Positions 15,317 to 25,000 of a stretch of DNA of 64,000 nucleotides are shown one piece after another; within the stretch, counting starts at the first letter, position 1; each line of letters begins with the position of its first letter. The stretch is taken from the NCBI RefSeq assembly GCF_036010325.1, contig NZ_CP108549.1, positions 5,890,001-5,954,000 of the forward strand, given 5' to 3'. The position numbers and the translations under genes are program-made. Source of the stretch: Streptomyces sp. NBC_01210. Its GTDB lineage: Bacteria > Actinomycetota > Actinomycetes > Streptomycetales > Streptomycetaceae. The notes beneath the pieces were generated by a model. That model saw only the letters and a program-made list of their open reading frames with translations, had not been told where the DNA came from and searched no databases.

Positions 15317-15825
15317 GAGGTCGGCGGCGTCTCCGTATCCACGGGCGGCAGGCCGGACTGGCGTGCGGAGAGCGCGGAGTTGAAGCGGGTGAGCAGAGTG
15401 CAGAACGACTCACGCTCCGTCTCCGTCCAGCCGTCCGTCACCTGGGCCATCAGCTCGCGCCGCGAGGAGCGGACCTCTTCGAGCCTGGCCTGGCCGCGCG
15501 GGGACAGCTGGAGCACGACCGCACGGCCGTCCTCCGGGTGCGAGGTGCGCTTGACCAGGCCGGTGTCGACGAGCGGCGCCACCTGGCGGGTGACGGTCGA
15601 CGAGTCGATGCCCATCCCCGCGGCCAGCGCCTTGACGCCCATCGGGCCTTCCAGGTCGAGCCGGTTGAGAAGCAGATAGGCGGCGCGGTCCATGGAGTTG
15701 CGGACCTGGCCGACCCCGCCGAGCCGGGTCTGTTCCGCGCGGCGGGCGAAGACGGCGACCTGGTGCTGGAGGGCATCGAGGAGGCCGGGGTCGAGATGAG
15801 TCGTCATGTCCTGAGAGGTGGGCAT
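15313..15825 (-). CDS. MarR family transcriptional regulator
   Basis: The protein has 170 residues from ATG 15825 (PTSQDMTTHL); MTTHLDPG at 15807, preceded by AGGA, is an equally good start. The winged-helix core is clear: MDRAAYLLLNRLDLEGPMGV, KALAAGMGIDSSTVTRQVAP, LVKRTSHPEDGRAVVLQLSP. MarR proteins bind palindromic operators and respond to small ligands. It heads the coupled MarR-sigma-membrane operon and is divergent from threonine dehydratase with about 145 bases between. Confidence 0.88.
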   Translation of the reverse strand: MPTSQDMTTHLDPGLLDALQHQVAVFARRAEQTRLGGVGQVRNSMDRAAYLLLNRLDLEGPMGVKALAAGMGIDSSTVTRQVAPLVDTGLVKRTSHPEDGRAVVLQLSPRGQARLEEVRSSRRELMAQVTDGWTETERESFCTLLTRFNSALSARQSGLPPVDTETPPTS

Positions 15826-15971
15826 GGCTAGGGGGCTCTCTCGTGCGGTGGTCGGTTGGTGGGGGACAGAGTACGCGGCCTTCACCCGGTGCGTACCAGC
15901 GCTGCACAAACCAGTGGGGAAGCACGGGATCCGGGCGGCCGTCGGGTCGATGAGCTGCGAGACTGGGCGTC

Positions 15972-17201
15972 ATGAGCTTCAGTACGTCTGGCACCTTGCG
16001 TCCCGTCATTCTCGACGACATCCGCGGTGCACAGAAGATGCTCTCGGGGGTCGCGAGGACCACCGCGATGGAGGGCAGCAGGCATCTGTCGCGCCTGGTG
16101 GGCGCGCCCGTCCACCTCAAGTGCGAGAACCTTCAGCGCACCGGCTCGTTCAAGCTGCGCGGCGCGTACGTACGGATCGCCGGCCTCTCCCCGGAGGAGC
16201 GCGCGGCGGGCGTCGTGGCCGCCTCCGCCGGCAATCACGCGCAGGGTGTGGCGCTGGCGTCCTCGCTGCTCGGCGTGCATTCCACCGTGTTCATGCCGAT
16301 GGGAGCGCCGCTGCCGAAGGTCGCCGCGACCAGGGAGTACGGAGCCGAGGTGCGGCTGCACGGCCAGGTCATCGACGAGACTCTGGCCGCGGCGCAGGAG
16401 TACGCGCGCGATACGGGCGCGGTCTTCATCCACCCCTTCGACCACCCGGACATCATCGCCGGGCAGGGCACGGTGGGTCTGGAGATCCTCGAGCAGTGCC
16501 CGGAGGTGCGGACGATCGTCATCGGTATCGGCGGTGGCGGGCTCGCGGCCGGTATCGCGGTGGCGGTGAAGGCGCTGCGTCCCGATGTGAAGCTGATCGG
16601 TGTGCAGGCGGAGGGGGCGGCCGCGTACCCGCCGTCACTGTCCGCCGGGCATCCGGTGTCGATCGATTCGCCGACGACGATGGCGGACGGCATCAAGGTG
16701 GGCCGGCCCGGCGACGTTCCGTTCAAAATCATTGGCGATCTCGTCGATGAGGTCCGTACGGTCACCGAGGACGCGCTCTCCAGCGCGCTGCTGCTCTGCC
16801 TGGAGCGGGCCAAGCTCGTTGTCGAGCCTGCCGGGGCGAGTCCGGTGGCGGCGCTGCTGAGTGACCCGCGGTCGTTCCAGGGGCCGGTTGTCGCCCTGCT
16901 GTCGGGCGGCAACGTGGATCCGCTGCTGATGCAGCGCATCCTGCGGCACGGCATGGCGGCGGCGGGCCGCTATCTCTCGCTGCGGGTGCGTCTGACGGAC
17001 CGGCCGGGAGTACTTGCCGCACTTCTGGCGGCGTTGTCAGTGGTCGACGCTAACGTGCTTGACGTGAGTCATGTACGGACCGATCCGCGGCTCGGGCTCA
17101 CGGAGGTGGAGGTGGAGTTGCAGCTGGAGACGAAGGGCCCGGAGCACTGCGAAGAGGTCGCGACGGCGCTGCGCGAGGCGGGTTACACGATCACGGGCTG
17201 A
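15972..17201 (+). CDS. ilvA: threonine ammonia-lyase (threonine dehydratase)
   Basis: The 409-residue PLP enzyme deaminates threonine to 2-oxobutanoate. The cofactor Lys is residue 61 in TGSFKLRGAY, the phosphate-binding loop IGGGGLAAG is near 190, and SAGNHAQGVA near 90 is the asparagine loop. The C-terminal 75 residues (SLRVRLTDRPGVLAALLAAL) form an ACT-like regulatory domain. A length of about 400 with one ACT-like domain fits the TdcB/short-IlvA type, so the symbol is tentative between biosynthetic and catabolic roles. Confidence 0.9.
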   Translation: MSFSTSGTLRPVILDDIRGAQKMLSGVARTTAMEGSRHLSRLVGAPVHLKCENLQRTGSFKLRGAYVRIAGLSPEERAAGVVAASAGNHAQGVALASSLLGVHSTVFMPMGAPLPKVAATREYGAEVRLHGQVIDETLAAAQEYARDTGAVFIHPFDHPDIIAGQGTVGLEILEQCPEVRTIVIGIGGGGLAAGIAVAVKALRPDVKLIGVQAEGAAAYPPSLSAGHPVSIDSPTTMADGIKVGRPGDVPFKIIGDLVDEVRTVTEDALSSALLLCLERAKLVVEPAGASPVAALLSDPRSFQGPVVALLSGGNVDPLLMQRILRHGMAAAGRYLSLRVRLTDRPGVLAALLAALSVVDANVLDVSHVRTDPRLGLTEVEVELQLETKGPEHCEEVATALREAGYTITG

Positions 17202-17240
17202 GCCGGGGGCACGCGCTCGCCGTCACTTCCTCGCGAATCG

Positions 17241-17305
17241 CCTCGGGACATCGCCTCGGGACATCGCTTCGGGACATCGCCTCGGGACACGTCTCGGGAC
17301 GTGGC
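17241..17305. repeat. 13-bp tandem repeat array
   Basis: CCTCGGGACATCG is repeated about five times with small changes (CTTCGGGACATCG, CCTCGGGACACG, TCTCGGGACGTGG). It occupies the gap between threonine dehydratase and the ABC exporter operon, upstream of its probable operator. Confidence 0.8.
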
Positions 17306-17321
17306 CTCGGACATCACTGCC

Positions 17322-17347
17322 TCGCGACACAGTCTTGAGTGTCGCGA
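17322..17347. promoter_or_regulatory. candidate operator of the ABC exporter operon
   Basis: A perfect 9-bp inverted repeat, TCGCGACAC-AGTCTTGA-GTGTCGCGA, is followed at once by TGTATCGCGTTACGG, which repeats the TCGCG half-site. It lies about 115 bases before the ATPase start. It probably overlaps the promoter and binds a TetR- or PadR-type repressor not encoded next door. Confidence 0.6.
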
Positions 17348-17460
17348 TGTATCGCGTTACGGTGAGGGTCTGCCATGCTCCCGCCGGGCGCTGGAAGACG
17401 TACACGTCCAAGTTTTCGCACCAAGAACCCACCCACCTGTCACCACCTTGGAGAACCCAT

Positions 17461-18480
17461 ATGCCAGGCGCCATATACGCCGAAGGTCTGGTCAAGACCT
17501 TCGGCGAAGTAAGGGCTCTGGACGGTGTCGATCTCGACGTCCCGGAAGGTACGGTCCTGGGTCTTCTCGGCCCCAACGGAGCCGGCAAGACCACCGCCGT
17601 GCGCGTACTGACCACCCTGCTGCAGCCCGACAGCGGCAAGGCAGTCGTCGCCGGTATCGACGTCCTGAAGCACCCGAACGAAGTCCGCCGCTGCATCGGC
17701 CTCTCCGGCCAGTTCGCCGCGGTCGACGAGTATCTGACAGGCCGTGAGAACCTCCAGATGGTCGGCCAGCTCTACCAGATGAGCGCGCGCGACGCGAAGG
17801 CACGGGCAGTCCAGCTGCTCGACCGCTTCAACCTCGCGGACGCCGCCGACCGCCCGGCCAAGACGTACTCCGGCGGTATGCGCCGCCGGCTCGACCTCGC
17901 CGCCGCCCTGGTCGTCTCCCCGCCCGTGATGTTCATGGACGAGCCCACCACCGGGCTCGACCCGCGCAACCGGATGCAGCTGTGGGAGGTCATCCAGGAA
18001 CTGGTCGGCGGCGGTACGACACTGCTGCTCACCACCCAGTACCTCGAAGAGGCCGACCACCTGGCCGACGACATCTGCGTCATCGACCACGGCAAGGTCA
18101 TCGCCCGCGGCACCGCCGACGAGCTCAAGGCCCGGACGGGCGGCGAGCGCGTCGAGGTCGTCGTGCACGAGCGCGACCAGATCGCCCCTGCCCGCGAGGT
18201 CCTGCTCGGCCTCGGAAAGGGCGATGTCGCCGTCGCCGACCACACCCGCAAGCTCACCGTCCCGGTCACCGGCGGCGCGAAGCTGCTCGCCGAGGTCATC
18301 CGCGAACTGGACACCCGGGGCGTCGAGATCGACGACATCGGTCTGCGCCGCCCCACCCTCGACGACGTCTTCATCTCGCTCACCGGCCATGCCGCCGAGC
18401 TCCAGGACGAGGAGAACGGCGAACCCGAGGACGCCGTGGCGGCCAAGGGCAAGAAGTCCCGGAAGGAGAGCGTGAAGTGA
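17461..18480 (+). CDS. ABC transporter ATP-binding protein (DrrA-type drug exporter family)
   Basis: The 339-residue ATPase starts at ATG 17461 with GGAGA upstream. Walker A GPNGAGKTT lies near residues 37-45, the signature YSGGMRRRLDLA near 138-149 and Walker B VMFMDEPTTGLDP near 156-168. The C-terminal extension (GLRRPTLDDVFISLTGHAAE) is typical of the daunorubicin-resistance DrrA/NodI subfamily. It energises export of hydrophobic compounds or lipids through the permease encoded next, with which it overlaps by GTGA. Substrate unknown. Confidence 0.92.
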   Translation: MPGAIYAEGLVKTFGEVRALDGVDLDVPEGTVLGLLGPNGAGKTTAVRVLTTLLQPDSGKAVVAGIDVLKHPNEVRRCIGLSGQFAAVDEYLTGRENLQMVGQLYQMSARDAKARAVQLLDRFNLADAADRPAKTYSGGMRRRLDLAAALVVSPPVMFMDEPTTGLDPRNRMQLWEVIQELVGGGTTLLLTTQYLEEADHLADDICVIDHGKVIARGTADELKARTGGERVEVVVHERDQIAPAREVLLGLGKGDVAVADHTRKLTVPVTGGAKLLAEVIRELDTRGVEIDDIGLRRPTLDDVFISLTGHAAELQDEENGEPEDAVAAKGKKSRKESVK

Positions 18481-19328
18481 CCACCACCACGGAAGCCCTG
18501 AAGCCGGAGGCGCCGAGGCCCCGCGGCGGCGTCGTCCAGTCCGTCAACGACTCGCTCGTCGTCGCCAAGCGCAATCTGATCCGGATGACCCGCATCCCGG
18601 AGATGATCATCTTCGGGATGATCCAGCCGATCATGTTCGTGGTGCTGTTCAGCTATGTCTTCGGCGGCTCCATGAATGTCGGCGGCACCACGGACCCGGA
18701 CGTCTACCGCGAGTTCCTGATGGCCGGCATCTTCGCCCAGACCGTCACCTTCGCCACGGCGGGTGCGGGCGCGGGCATCGCCGACGATATGCACAAGGGC
18801 CTCATCGACCGGTTCCGCTCGCTGCCGATGGCCCGCGGCGCGGTCCTCACCGGTCGTACGCTCGCGGATCTCGTCCAGACCGCGCTGACCGTCGTCGTCC
18901 TCGCGATCGTCGCTCTGCTGGTCGGCTGGCGGATCCACGAGGGCATTCCCAAGGCGCTCGGCGCGTTCGCGCTGCTGCTTCTGCTGGGTTACGCCTTCTC
19001 CTGGATCGGCGCACTGATCGGACTCTCGGTCCGGACGCCCGAGGCGGCCACCTCCGGCGGTCTGATCTGGCTCTTCCCGGTCACCTTCATCTCGAACGCG
19101 TTCGTGCAATCCAGCAATCTGCCCGGCTGGCTGCAGCCCGTCGCCGAGTGGAACCCCTTCAGCGCCACGGTCCAGGCCTGCCGTGAGCTGTTCGGCAACC
19201 CCGGTGCCTCGCCGTCCGACGCCTGGCCGATGGCGCACCCGGTCCTGGCCTCGATGCTCTGGTCGGTCCTGATCATCGTGGTCTTCCGGACGCTGTCGGT
19301 GCGCAAGTACCGTTCGGCAACCGCGTGA
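18477..19328 (+). CDS. ABC transporter permease (DrrB/ABC-2 type)
   Basis: The 283-residue permease starts at GTG 18477 inside the ATPase stop. It has six predicted membrane helices (for example MIIFGMIQPIMFVVLFSYVF and LLLLGYAFSWIGALIGLSV) and the ABC-2 motif EFLMAGIFAQTVTF. DrrB-like sequence features include DDMHKGLIDRFRSLPMARGA between helices 2 and 3. It forms the membrane part of the exporter with the preceding ATPase. A long GC hairpin follows. Confidence 0.92.
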   Translation: MTTTTEALKPEAPRPRGGVVQSVNDSLVVAKRNLIRMTRIPEMIIFGMIQPIMFVVLFSYVFGGSMNVGGTTDPDVYREFLMAGIFAQTVTFATAGAGAGIADDMHKGLIDRFRSLPMARGAVLTGRTLADLVQTALTVVVLAIVALLVGWRIHEGIPKALGAFALLLLLGYAFSWIGALIGLSVRTPEAATSGGLIWLFPVTFISNAFVQSSNLPGWLQPVAEWNPFSATVQACRELFGNPGASPSDAWPMAHPVLASMLWSVLIIVVFRTLSVRKYRSATA

Positions 19329-19392
19329 GAGCGGACGCTGACACCAGGTGAAACACCGGAGGGTGCTGGAACACCGGAAGGTCCTGAGACAT

Positions 19393-19431
19393 CGGAGGGG
19401 CCGGACCGCATGCGGCGGTCAGGCCCCTCCG
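19393..19431. terminator. bidirectional terminator between permease and greA
   Basis: CGGAGGGGCC pairs with GGCCCCTCCG around an inner GACCGC/GGCGGTC stem. It ends both converging transcripts. Confidence 0.8.
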
Positions 19432-19445
19432 GTGTTCCTTCTGTC

Positions 19446-19946
19446 TCAGCCCGTGTACGGCTTGGCCTCGAGGATCTTCACCGAGGCCGTCTTGCCGTTG
19501 GGCAGCTCGTACTCCGCGTTCTCGCCGACCTTCTTGCCGTTCACGCCGGAGCCCAGCGGGGACTGCGGCGAGTACGTCTCGATGTCCGCGCTCGCGTACT
19601 CCCGCGAGGCGAGCAGGAAGGTCGTCGTGTCGTCCTCGTCGCCGTCGAAGGCGATCGTCACGACCGTGCCGGGCGCGACCACGCCGTCCGCGACGGCAGG
19701 CGCCTCGCCGACCTTGGCGTGCTCCAGGAGCTGGGTCAGCTGGCGCACACGGAGCTCCTGCTTGCCCTGCTCCTCCTTGGCCGCGTGGTACCCGCCGTTC
19801 TCGCGCAGGTCGCCTTCCTCACGCGCAGCGGCGATCTTGGTGGCGATCTCCGTGCGCGCAGGACCAGACAGGTACTCCAGCTCGGCCTTCAGCTGGTTGT
19901 ACGCCTCCTGGGTGAGCCAGGTGACGTTCTCGCTGGTCTGGGTCAC
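19446..19946 (-). CDS. greA: transcription elongation factor GreA
   Basis: The 166-residue factor stimulates transcript cleavage by stalled RNA polymerase. The N-terminal coiled coil (QEAYNQLKAELEYLSG; AAAREEGDLRENGGYHAAKE) holds the two acidic residues D-x-x-E at its tip in EEGDLRENG. The C-terminal FKBP-like domain ends ETYSPQSPLGSGVNGKKVGE. GTG at 19946 with GAGGAG five bases upstream is the start. Size is normal for actinobacteria. Confidence 0.95.
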   Translation of the reverse strand: MTQTSENVTWLTQEAYNQLKAELEYLSGPARTEIATKIAAAREEGDLRENGGYHAAKEEQGKQELRVRQLTQLLEHAKVGEAPAVADGVVAPGTVVTIAFDGDEDDTTTFLLASREYASADIETYSPQSPLGSGVNGKKVGENAEYELPNGKTASVKILEAKPYTG

Positions 19947-20130
19947 AGGTGCTCCTCGTAGGTACTGGGAATACAAAGCATCGCCCTACCCAAAGGATGT
20001 GCCTCCCCGGGTGGGCGAAACCACGAGCCTAACAATTTCGTGGCGGAAGGGGGAGGACGAATGCCATCAGAATTGCATCAATGCAGGTCAGCGACGAGAC
20101 CCGCCGTCAGTAAAACGGCCGGCGGGCGGC

Positions 20131-20535
20131 TCAGCGGGCGGTGCACTCCACCAGCTCGGCACTGGTGGCACGCGCCGTTGTACGCACCTTCACGACCTGG
20201 TCGATCTGCTTCCGGCCCCGCTGGTCCACGGCGACGTCCAGCCGCCCGACCTCGTTGCCGTCCTTCGCGCGGGAACGCAGCGTACAGGTGCCGGTCGCTT
20301 CCGTGTCCTTGCGCACCTCCAGGTGCACCTGGACCTCGGAGTCGGAGGTGACGTCGAACTTGATCACCTCGGCGCTGATCTTCTGGCCCGCGATGTAGTC
20401 GTAACCCAACCAGCCGATCATCCCGAGCAGCGCAACCCCCAGGACCGCGCCCACGATCTTGAGTTTGCGGTCGGCGCGCTCGTCCGCCGAGCGGCCGTAG
20501 CGGCCCTCCGGGAGCTGTTCGCGCACCGCAGCCAT
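20131..20535 (-). CDS. DUF4307 domain-containing membrane protein
   Basis: The 134-residue protein starts at ATG 20535 with AAGGA at proper distance; an ATG six bases earlier is too close to it. A cytoplasmic N-terminus (LPEGRYGRSADERADRKLKI) is followed by one membrane helix (VGAVLGVALLGMIGWLGYDYI) and an extracytoplasmic beta domain (EVQVHLEVRKDTEATGTCTL, VGRLDVAVDQ), as in actinobacterial DUF4307 proteins. It is divergent from mca, a frequent pairing in actinobacteria, but its role is unknown. Confidence 0.85.
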   Translation of the reverse strand: MAAVREQLPEGRYGRSADERADRKLKIVGAVLGVALLGMIGWLGYDYIAGQKISAEVIKFDVTSDSEVQVHLEVRKDTEATGTCTLRSRAKDGNEVGRLDVAVDQRGRKQIDQVVKVRTTARATSAELVECTAR

Positions 20536-20686
20536 GATCATTCCTTCCGGGACGGGCGGCCGGAATTTTCCGGCCCCCGATTCGGTCACTATAGAAGTCT
20601 TGCGCCCGCCGGCCGACCGCCGCCCCACATCGACGTCACTGCGGGACGGCACCGGCATTTCGCGACGAATCAATGAGGATCGAGTC

Positions 20687-21568
20687 TTGACTGAGCAGCT
20701 GCGACTGATGGCCGTTCACGCCCACCCCGACGACGAGTCGAGCAAGGGCGCGGCAACGATGGCCAAGTATGTGTCCGAGGGGGTGGACGTGCTGGTCGTG
20801 ACCTGCACGGGAGGCGAGCGCGGCTCCATCCTCAATCCGAAGCTCCAGGGCGACGCGTACATCGAGAAAAACATCCACGAAGTGCGCAAGAAGGAGATGG
20901 ACGAGGCGCGGGAGATCCTCGGCGTCAGCCAGGAGTGGCTCGGCTTCGTCGACTCCGGTCTGCCGGAGGGCGACCCGCTGCCGCCGCTTCCCGAGGACTG
21001 CTTCGCCCTGGAGGACGTGGAGACGGCCGCCGGCCGACTGGTGAAGTCCATCCGCACCTTCCGCCCGCAGGTCGTCACGACGTACGACGAGAACGGCGGA
21101 TACCCGCACCCCGACCACATCATGACCCACAAGATCTCGATGGTGGCCTTCGACGGAGCGGGCGACGCCGAGAAGTTCCCGGAGTCCGAGTTCGGCCCGG
21201 TCTGGCAGCCGCAGAAGCTCTACTACAACCAGGGCTTCAACCGTCCCCGTACGGTCGCGCTGCACGAGGCGCTGCTCGAGCGTGGCATGGAGTCCCCGTA
21301 CGGCGAGTGGCTGGAGCGCTGGAAGGAGTTCCAGCGCGCCGAGCGCACGCTGACCACGTACGTTCCGTGTGCCGACTTCTTCGAGATCCGCGACAAGGCG
21401 CTGATCGCGCACGCGACGCAGATCGACCCGGACGGCGGCTGGTTCCGCGTCCCGATGGACATCCAGAAGAAGGTCTGGCCGACGGAGGAGTACGAGCTCG
21501 CCAAGTCTCTGGTCGATACCTCCCTCCCCGAGGACGACCTCTTCGCGGGCATCCGCGACAATGCCTGA
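20687..21568 (+). CDS. mca: mycothiol S-conjugate amidase
   Basis: The 293-residue zinc amidase cleaves mycothiol S-conjugates to mercapturic acids and GlcN-inositol, a detoxification step restricted to actinobacteria. The LmbE-type metal motif HAHPDDE is at residues 11-17, with the third ligand in YPHPDHIMTH near 141-150. The start is TTG 20687 with GAGGA upstream, giving the family's usual length. MshB is the close paralogue, but the length and the KSIRTFRPQVVTTYDENGGY region favour Mca. It overlaps the next small gene. Confidence 0.93.
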   Translation: MTEQLRLMAVHAHPDDESSKGAATMAKYVSEGVDVLVVTCTGGERGSILNPKLQGDAYIEKNIHEVRKKEMDEAREILGVSQEWLGFVDSGLPEGDPLPPLPEDCFALEDVETAAGRLVKSIRTFRPQVVTTYDENGGYPHPDHIMTHKISMVAFDGAGDAEKFPESEFGPVWQPQKLYYNQGFNRPRTVALHEALLERGMESPYGEWLERWKEFQRAERTLTTYVPCADFFEIRDKALIAHATQIDPDGGWFRVPMDIQKKVWPTEEYELAKSLVDTSLPEDDLFAGIRDNA

Positions 21569-21812
21569 TATGAGCGCAAGCGCAAACCTCGCACTGACGC
21601 ATCTCGTCCCTCTCGCCAAGGAGGTCGACGACAACAAGGTCACCCCGGGCGTCCTCGGCTTCATCGTCTTCGCGGCGCTGGCCGTGGGCGTGTGGCTGCT
21701 GATGAAGTCGATGAACCGCCACATGGGCAAGGTCGATTTCGAAGAGGCCCCGGACCCGGCGGCGGACGCCCCCAGGGGCGGCAAGGGCACGTCGGGCCCT
21801 GCCGCGGTGTGA
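21561..21812 (+). CDS. small single-pass membrane protein following mca
   Basis: The 83-residue protein starts at ATG 21561 (8-base overlap with mca) or ATG 21570. A single helix (VLGFIVFAALAVGVWLLMKSM) is followed by a basic turn and an acidic/Pro-rich tail. Such small proteins accompany mca in other Streptomyces, suggesting a membrane-linked partner, but no function is known. Confidence 0.8.
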   Translation: MPDMSASANLALTHLVPLAKEVDDNKVTPGVLGFIVFAALAVGVWLLMKSMNRHMGKVDFEEAPDPAADAPRGGKGTSGPAAV

Positions 21813-21910
21813 CGGGGGCGGGGCGGCTGCGGCGGGCTTCTGCCCCCACCTCGCCCCTTCCCGAAACCATGGGCCCCGCGCCCGGACCCCGGCACGCCCT
21901 CCGGGCGTGT

Positions 21911-21996
21911 CCTCAATCGCCGGACGGGCTTGGATTTCCGGCACAAACCAAGCCTCGCCTGCGATTGAGGCGCGGGGTCCGGGGCAGCGGCCCCGC
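21911..21996. repeat. dispersed palindromic repeat (GGACGGGC/TTGAGGCGCGGGG family), intact copy
   Basis: CCTCAATCGCCGGACGGGCT...AGCCTCGCCTGCGATTGAGG forms a long imperfect hairpin. GCGGGGTCCGGGGC-AGC-GGCCCCG, a second hairpin, follows. This is the fullest copy in the window; partial copies occur at 30025-30095, 31743-31774, 34248-34290, 56199-56270 and 14246-14277. Confidence 0.85.
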
Positions 21997-22023
21997 AAGG
22001 GCCCGCCCCACCAGGGCGTCCGC

Positions 22024-25000
22024 CTACTTCGCCGCCGTCACCGGTACGCCCATCACCTCCCGCGCGTGCCGGTTCGGCACCATCCCCAGATGCCACGCCT
22101 GCCAGCCGTCCTCCAGGTGCACGCCCCGCTCCAGCATCACCGCCAGAGCCTCCGCACAGTCCTCCAGCTTGCCGTCGCGCGATGGGTGCGTCGCCCCCAT
22201 CAGCTCGGCCAGCTCCTCCTGGGCCACCACCGTGCCGACCTCGATGCCGCCCGGTGAGGCGAACGGCAACAGCGTGCAGCGCAGAAAGCGCGCCCAGTCC
22301 GCGCCGCGATGGTCCTCGTACGAGGTGAACAGAGCCGCCGCCTCGTCGCACAGCGCCAGCGCCTGAGCCGGACGGCTGTTGCCGCCGTCGATCAGCGCCA
22401 GCTCCAGACACGTCCACGCCTCGCCGTGTGCGACACCGATGCGCCGGAAGTCGGCGCGGGCGTCCACCAGGAGCTGGCGGGCGAAGCCGGAGTTCCGCAG
22501 ATTCCCGGTCTGGGCCGCCCGCTGGTCCCGCGTCACCCGGCCCGAGTGATGCCGGGCACAGGCCAGGCCGTACACATCGCGCATCCGCGAGAACATCGTG
22601 CGGGCCCGCTCAAGTTCACGTACCGCCTGATCGCGGTCGCCGCACTCCTCCAGCGCCTGGCCCAGGTAGTACAGCGTCCACGCCTCACCGCGCGCGTCCT
22701 CGTTGTCCCGGTGACGCGACAGCGCCTGGCGCAGCTGGTCCACCGCCGGGGCCGGATCGCCGTCCACCAGACGGGCACGGGCCAGCTGGGTCATCGCCCA
22801 GGCCTCGCCGCGGCCGTCGCGGGTACGGCCGTAGGAATCCAGAGCCGTACGCAATTCCTCCTCCGCGCGCGGCACATCTCCCATCCGCAGACACACCTGG
22901 CCCAGCTGGAAATGCGTCCAGGCCTCGCCGTGCAGCGACTCGCCCTCCCGGTGCAGCCGCAGAGCCGTCGCCAGCAGATCCAGCGCCTGGTTGATATTGG
23001 CCCGGTCGCGCTCCACCGCGGCCAGTGCGTGCAGCGACCACGCCCGGTCCTCGGCCTGCTCGTCCGAGGACTGCAGCTCGATCGCCTCGTTCAGCTTCGC
23101 GGCAGCCTCGGTCAGATTGCCCTGATGGTGCAGCGTGATGCCGAGTGAACAGAGCGCGAGTGCCGTGCCCGAATCGTTCTGCGCCTCGCGGTAGAGGCCG
23201 ACGACCGAGGACAGCGTCGTACGCGCCTTGTCGAGCTCGCCGAGCTGGCGGGCCGCGATGCCGGTACGCCACCGTACGGAACGCTCCAGCAGCCCCTGGT
23301 CGACGGCCTGCGACAGCTCGCTGATCTCACCGAGCCGGTACAGATCGCCGCGCAACAGGCAGTAGTCGCAGAGCGCACCCAGCAGATTGAGCACAGCCTG
23401 CTGGTTCACACCCTCGGCATGCCGCAGCGCCGAGGTGATGAAGCTCGACTCGTCGTCCAGCCAGCGCAGCGCCGCGTCCAGCGAGGAGAAGCCGTGCGCC
23501 CCGAACTGGCCCGCACGCGTGGACATCTTGCCGTCCACCATCCGGATCACGGCGCCGGCCAGATCCGCGTAGTTCTGGATCAGCCGCTCCTGAGCCGCCG
23601 TACGCTCCGCCGCCTCCTCCTCGTCCAGCAGCCTGGCCCGCGCGAAGGACCGCACGACATCGTGCAGCCGGAAACGGCTGGCCCGTACATGATCTATCAG
23701 GCCCGCACCGGCCAGCTCCGACAGCAGCCGCTGCGACTCCTGCTCGTCCGTGGCCAGCAGCGCCGCCGCCGCGGCCGCGCCCAACGACGCCCGCCCGGCC
23801 AGCGCGAGCCGGCGCAGCAGCCGCCGCGCCTGCTCGGACTGGTCGGTGTAGCGCAGCCACAACGCCCGCTCGACCGGATCCACCGGACCGTACGCACCAA
23901 GATCCGCCGCCAGCTGATGAGCGGTGCGCGTGCCGAGCGACGAACCCGCGATACGCAGCGCCAGTGGCAGCCCGCCGCACAACTCCCGTACCTGGTCCGC
24001 CGATTGGGCGTCGTAGGGCCCCGTCGAAGTATCCTCCGCCGACGCCCGCAGCAGTTCCTCCGCACCCGCCGCGTCCAGCGCCTCCACCGGCAGCTGATGC
24101 ACCCACGCCGGAATGTCGTCCGGCAGCTCGAGCCGCCTGCGCGCCGTCACCAGCACCAGACTGTCCGAACGCTCCGGCACCAGCGTCCGCACCTGCGCCG
24201 CATCGCTCGCATCGTCCAGCACCACCGTCACCGGCAGACCCGTCAGATGCTGGTGGTACAGCTCGCTCAGCCGCCGCACCTGCTGCTCCGCCGACGACCG
24301 CTCCCGGAACAGCAACTGCTCGCGCGGCGCACCCAGCCGGTTCAGCAGATGCAGCAGCGCATCGCGCGTCGAGAGCGGCTGCTCGCTGTCACCGCGCAGA
24401 TCGACGATGCACGCACCGCGGAACTGGTCCTTCAGATGATGGGAGGCCCGCACGGCGAGCGTCGTACGCCCCGCGCCCGCAGCCCCGTACAGCACCACGA
24501 CGGTCGGCTTGGTCTCCGTCGACGCACGGGCGGCATGCACCCACTGCGCGATCTGCGTCATCTCGTCCCGGCGGCCCGCGAACGGACCCTCCGGTTCCGG
24601 CAGATGACCGAACGACTGCTCCAGCACCGACCGCCGGCGCGCCGCCGCACTCCGGTCCGTACCGCGCAGTTGCGGCACCGCGGTCGCCTTCTTCGCCGTA
24701 CGGGTGGAGGAGGCAAGCATCCGCTGCTGATCAAGGAACGGGCGGATGCCCCGTACCTCCAGCGCGGTCAGCCACTGCAGCCGCAGTTGCTCGGCACCGC
24801 CCGGCTGGCCGAGCGCCCCGGCTCTGCGGTGCGCGGCCGGCCAGTGCGACGCCGTCACCTTGGCGACGGTGGTCGCGGCCCCGGCCACCGCGACCACGGC
24901 CCCGGCACCGAGCGCGGTGCCCGTCGCCGTACCCAGCGCGATGTCCGCACCGATCGCGGCAACCGCCGTAACGGCCGTCACCAGCACGGCAGTCGAGAGG

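Noticed and set aside
12909..17305. Tandem repeats as possible CRISPR arrays
   Set aside because: Units are contiguous without unique spacers, and no cas genes are present.
20636..22417. 593-codon minus-strand frame over mca
   Set aside because: It is antisense to mca, which has intact catalytic motifs; high GC makes long antisense frames common.
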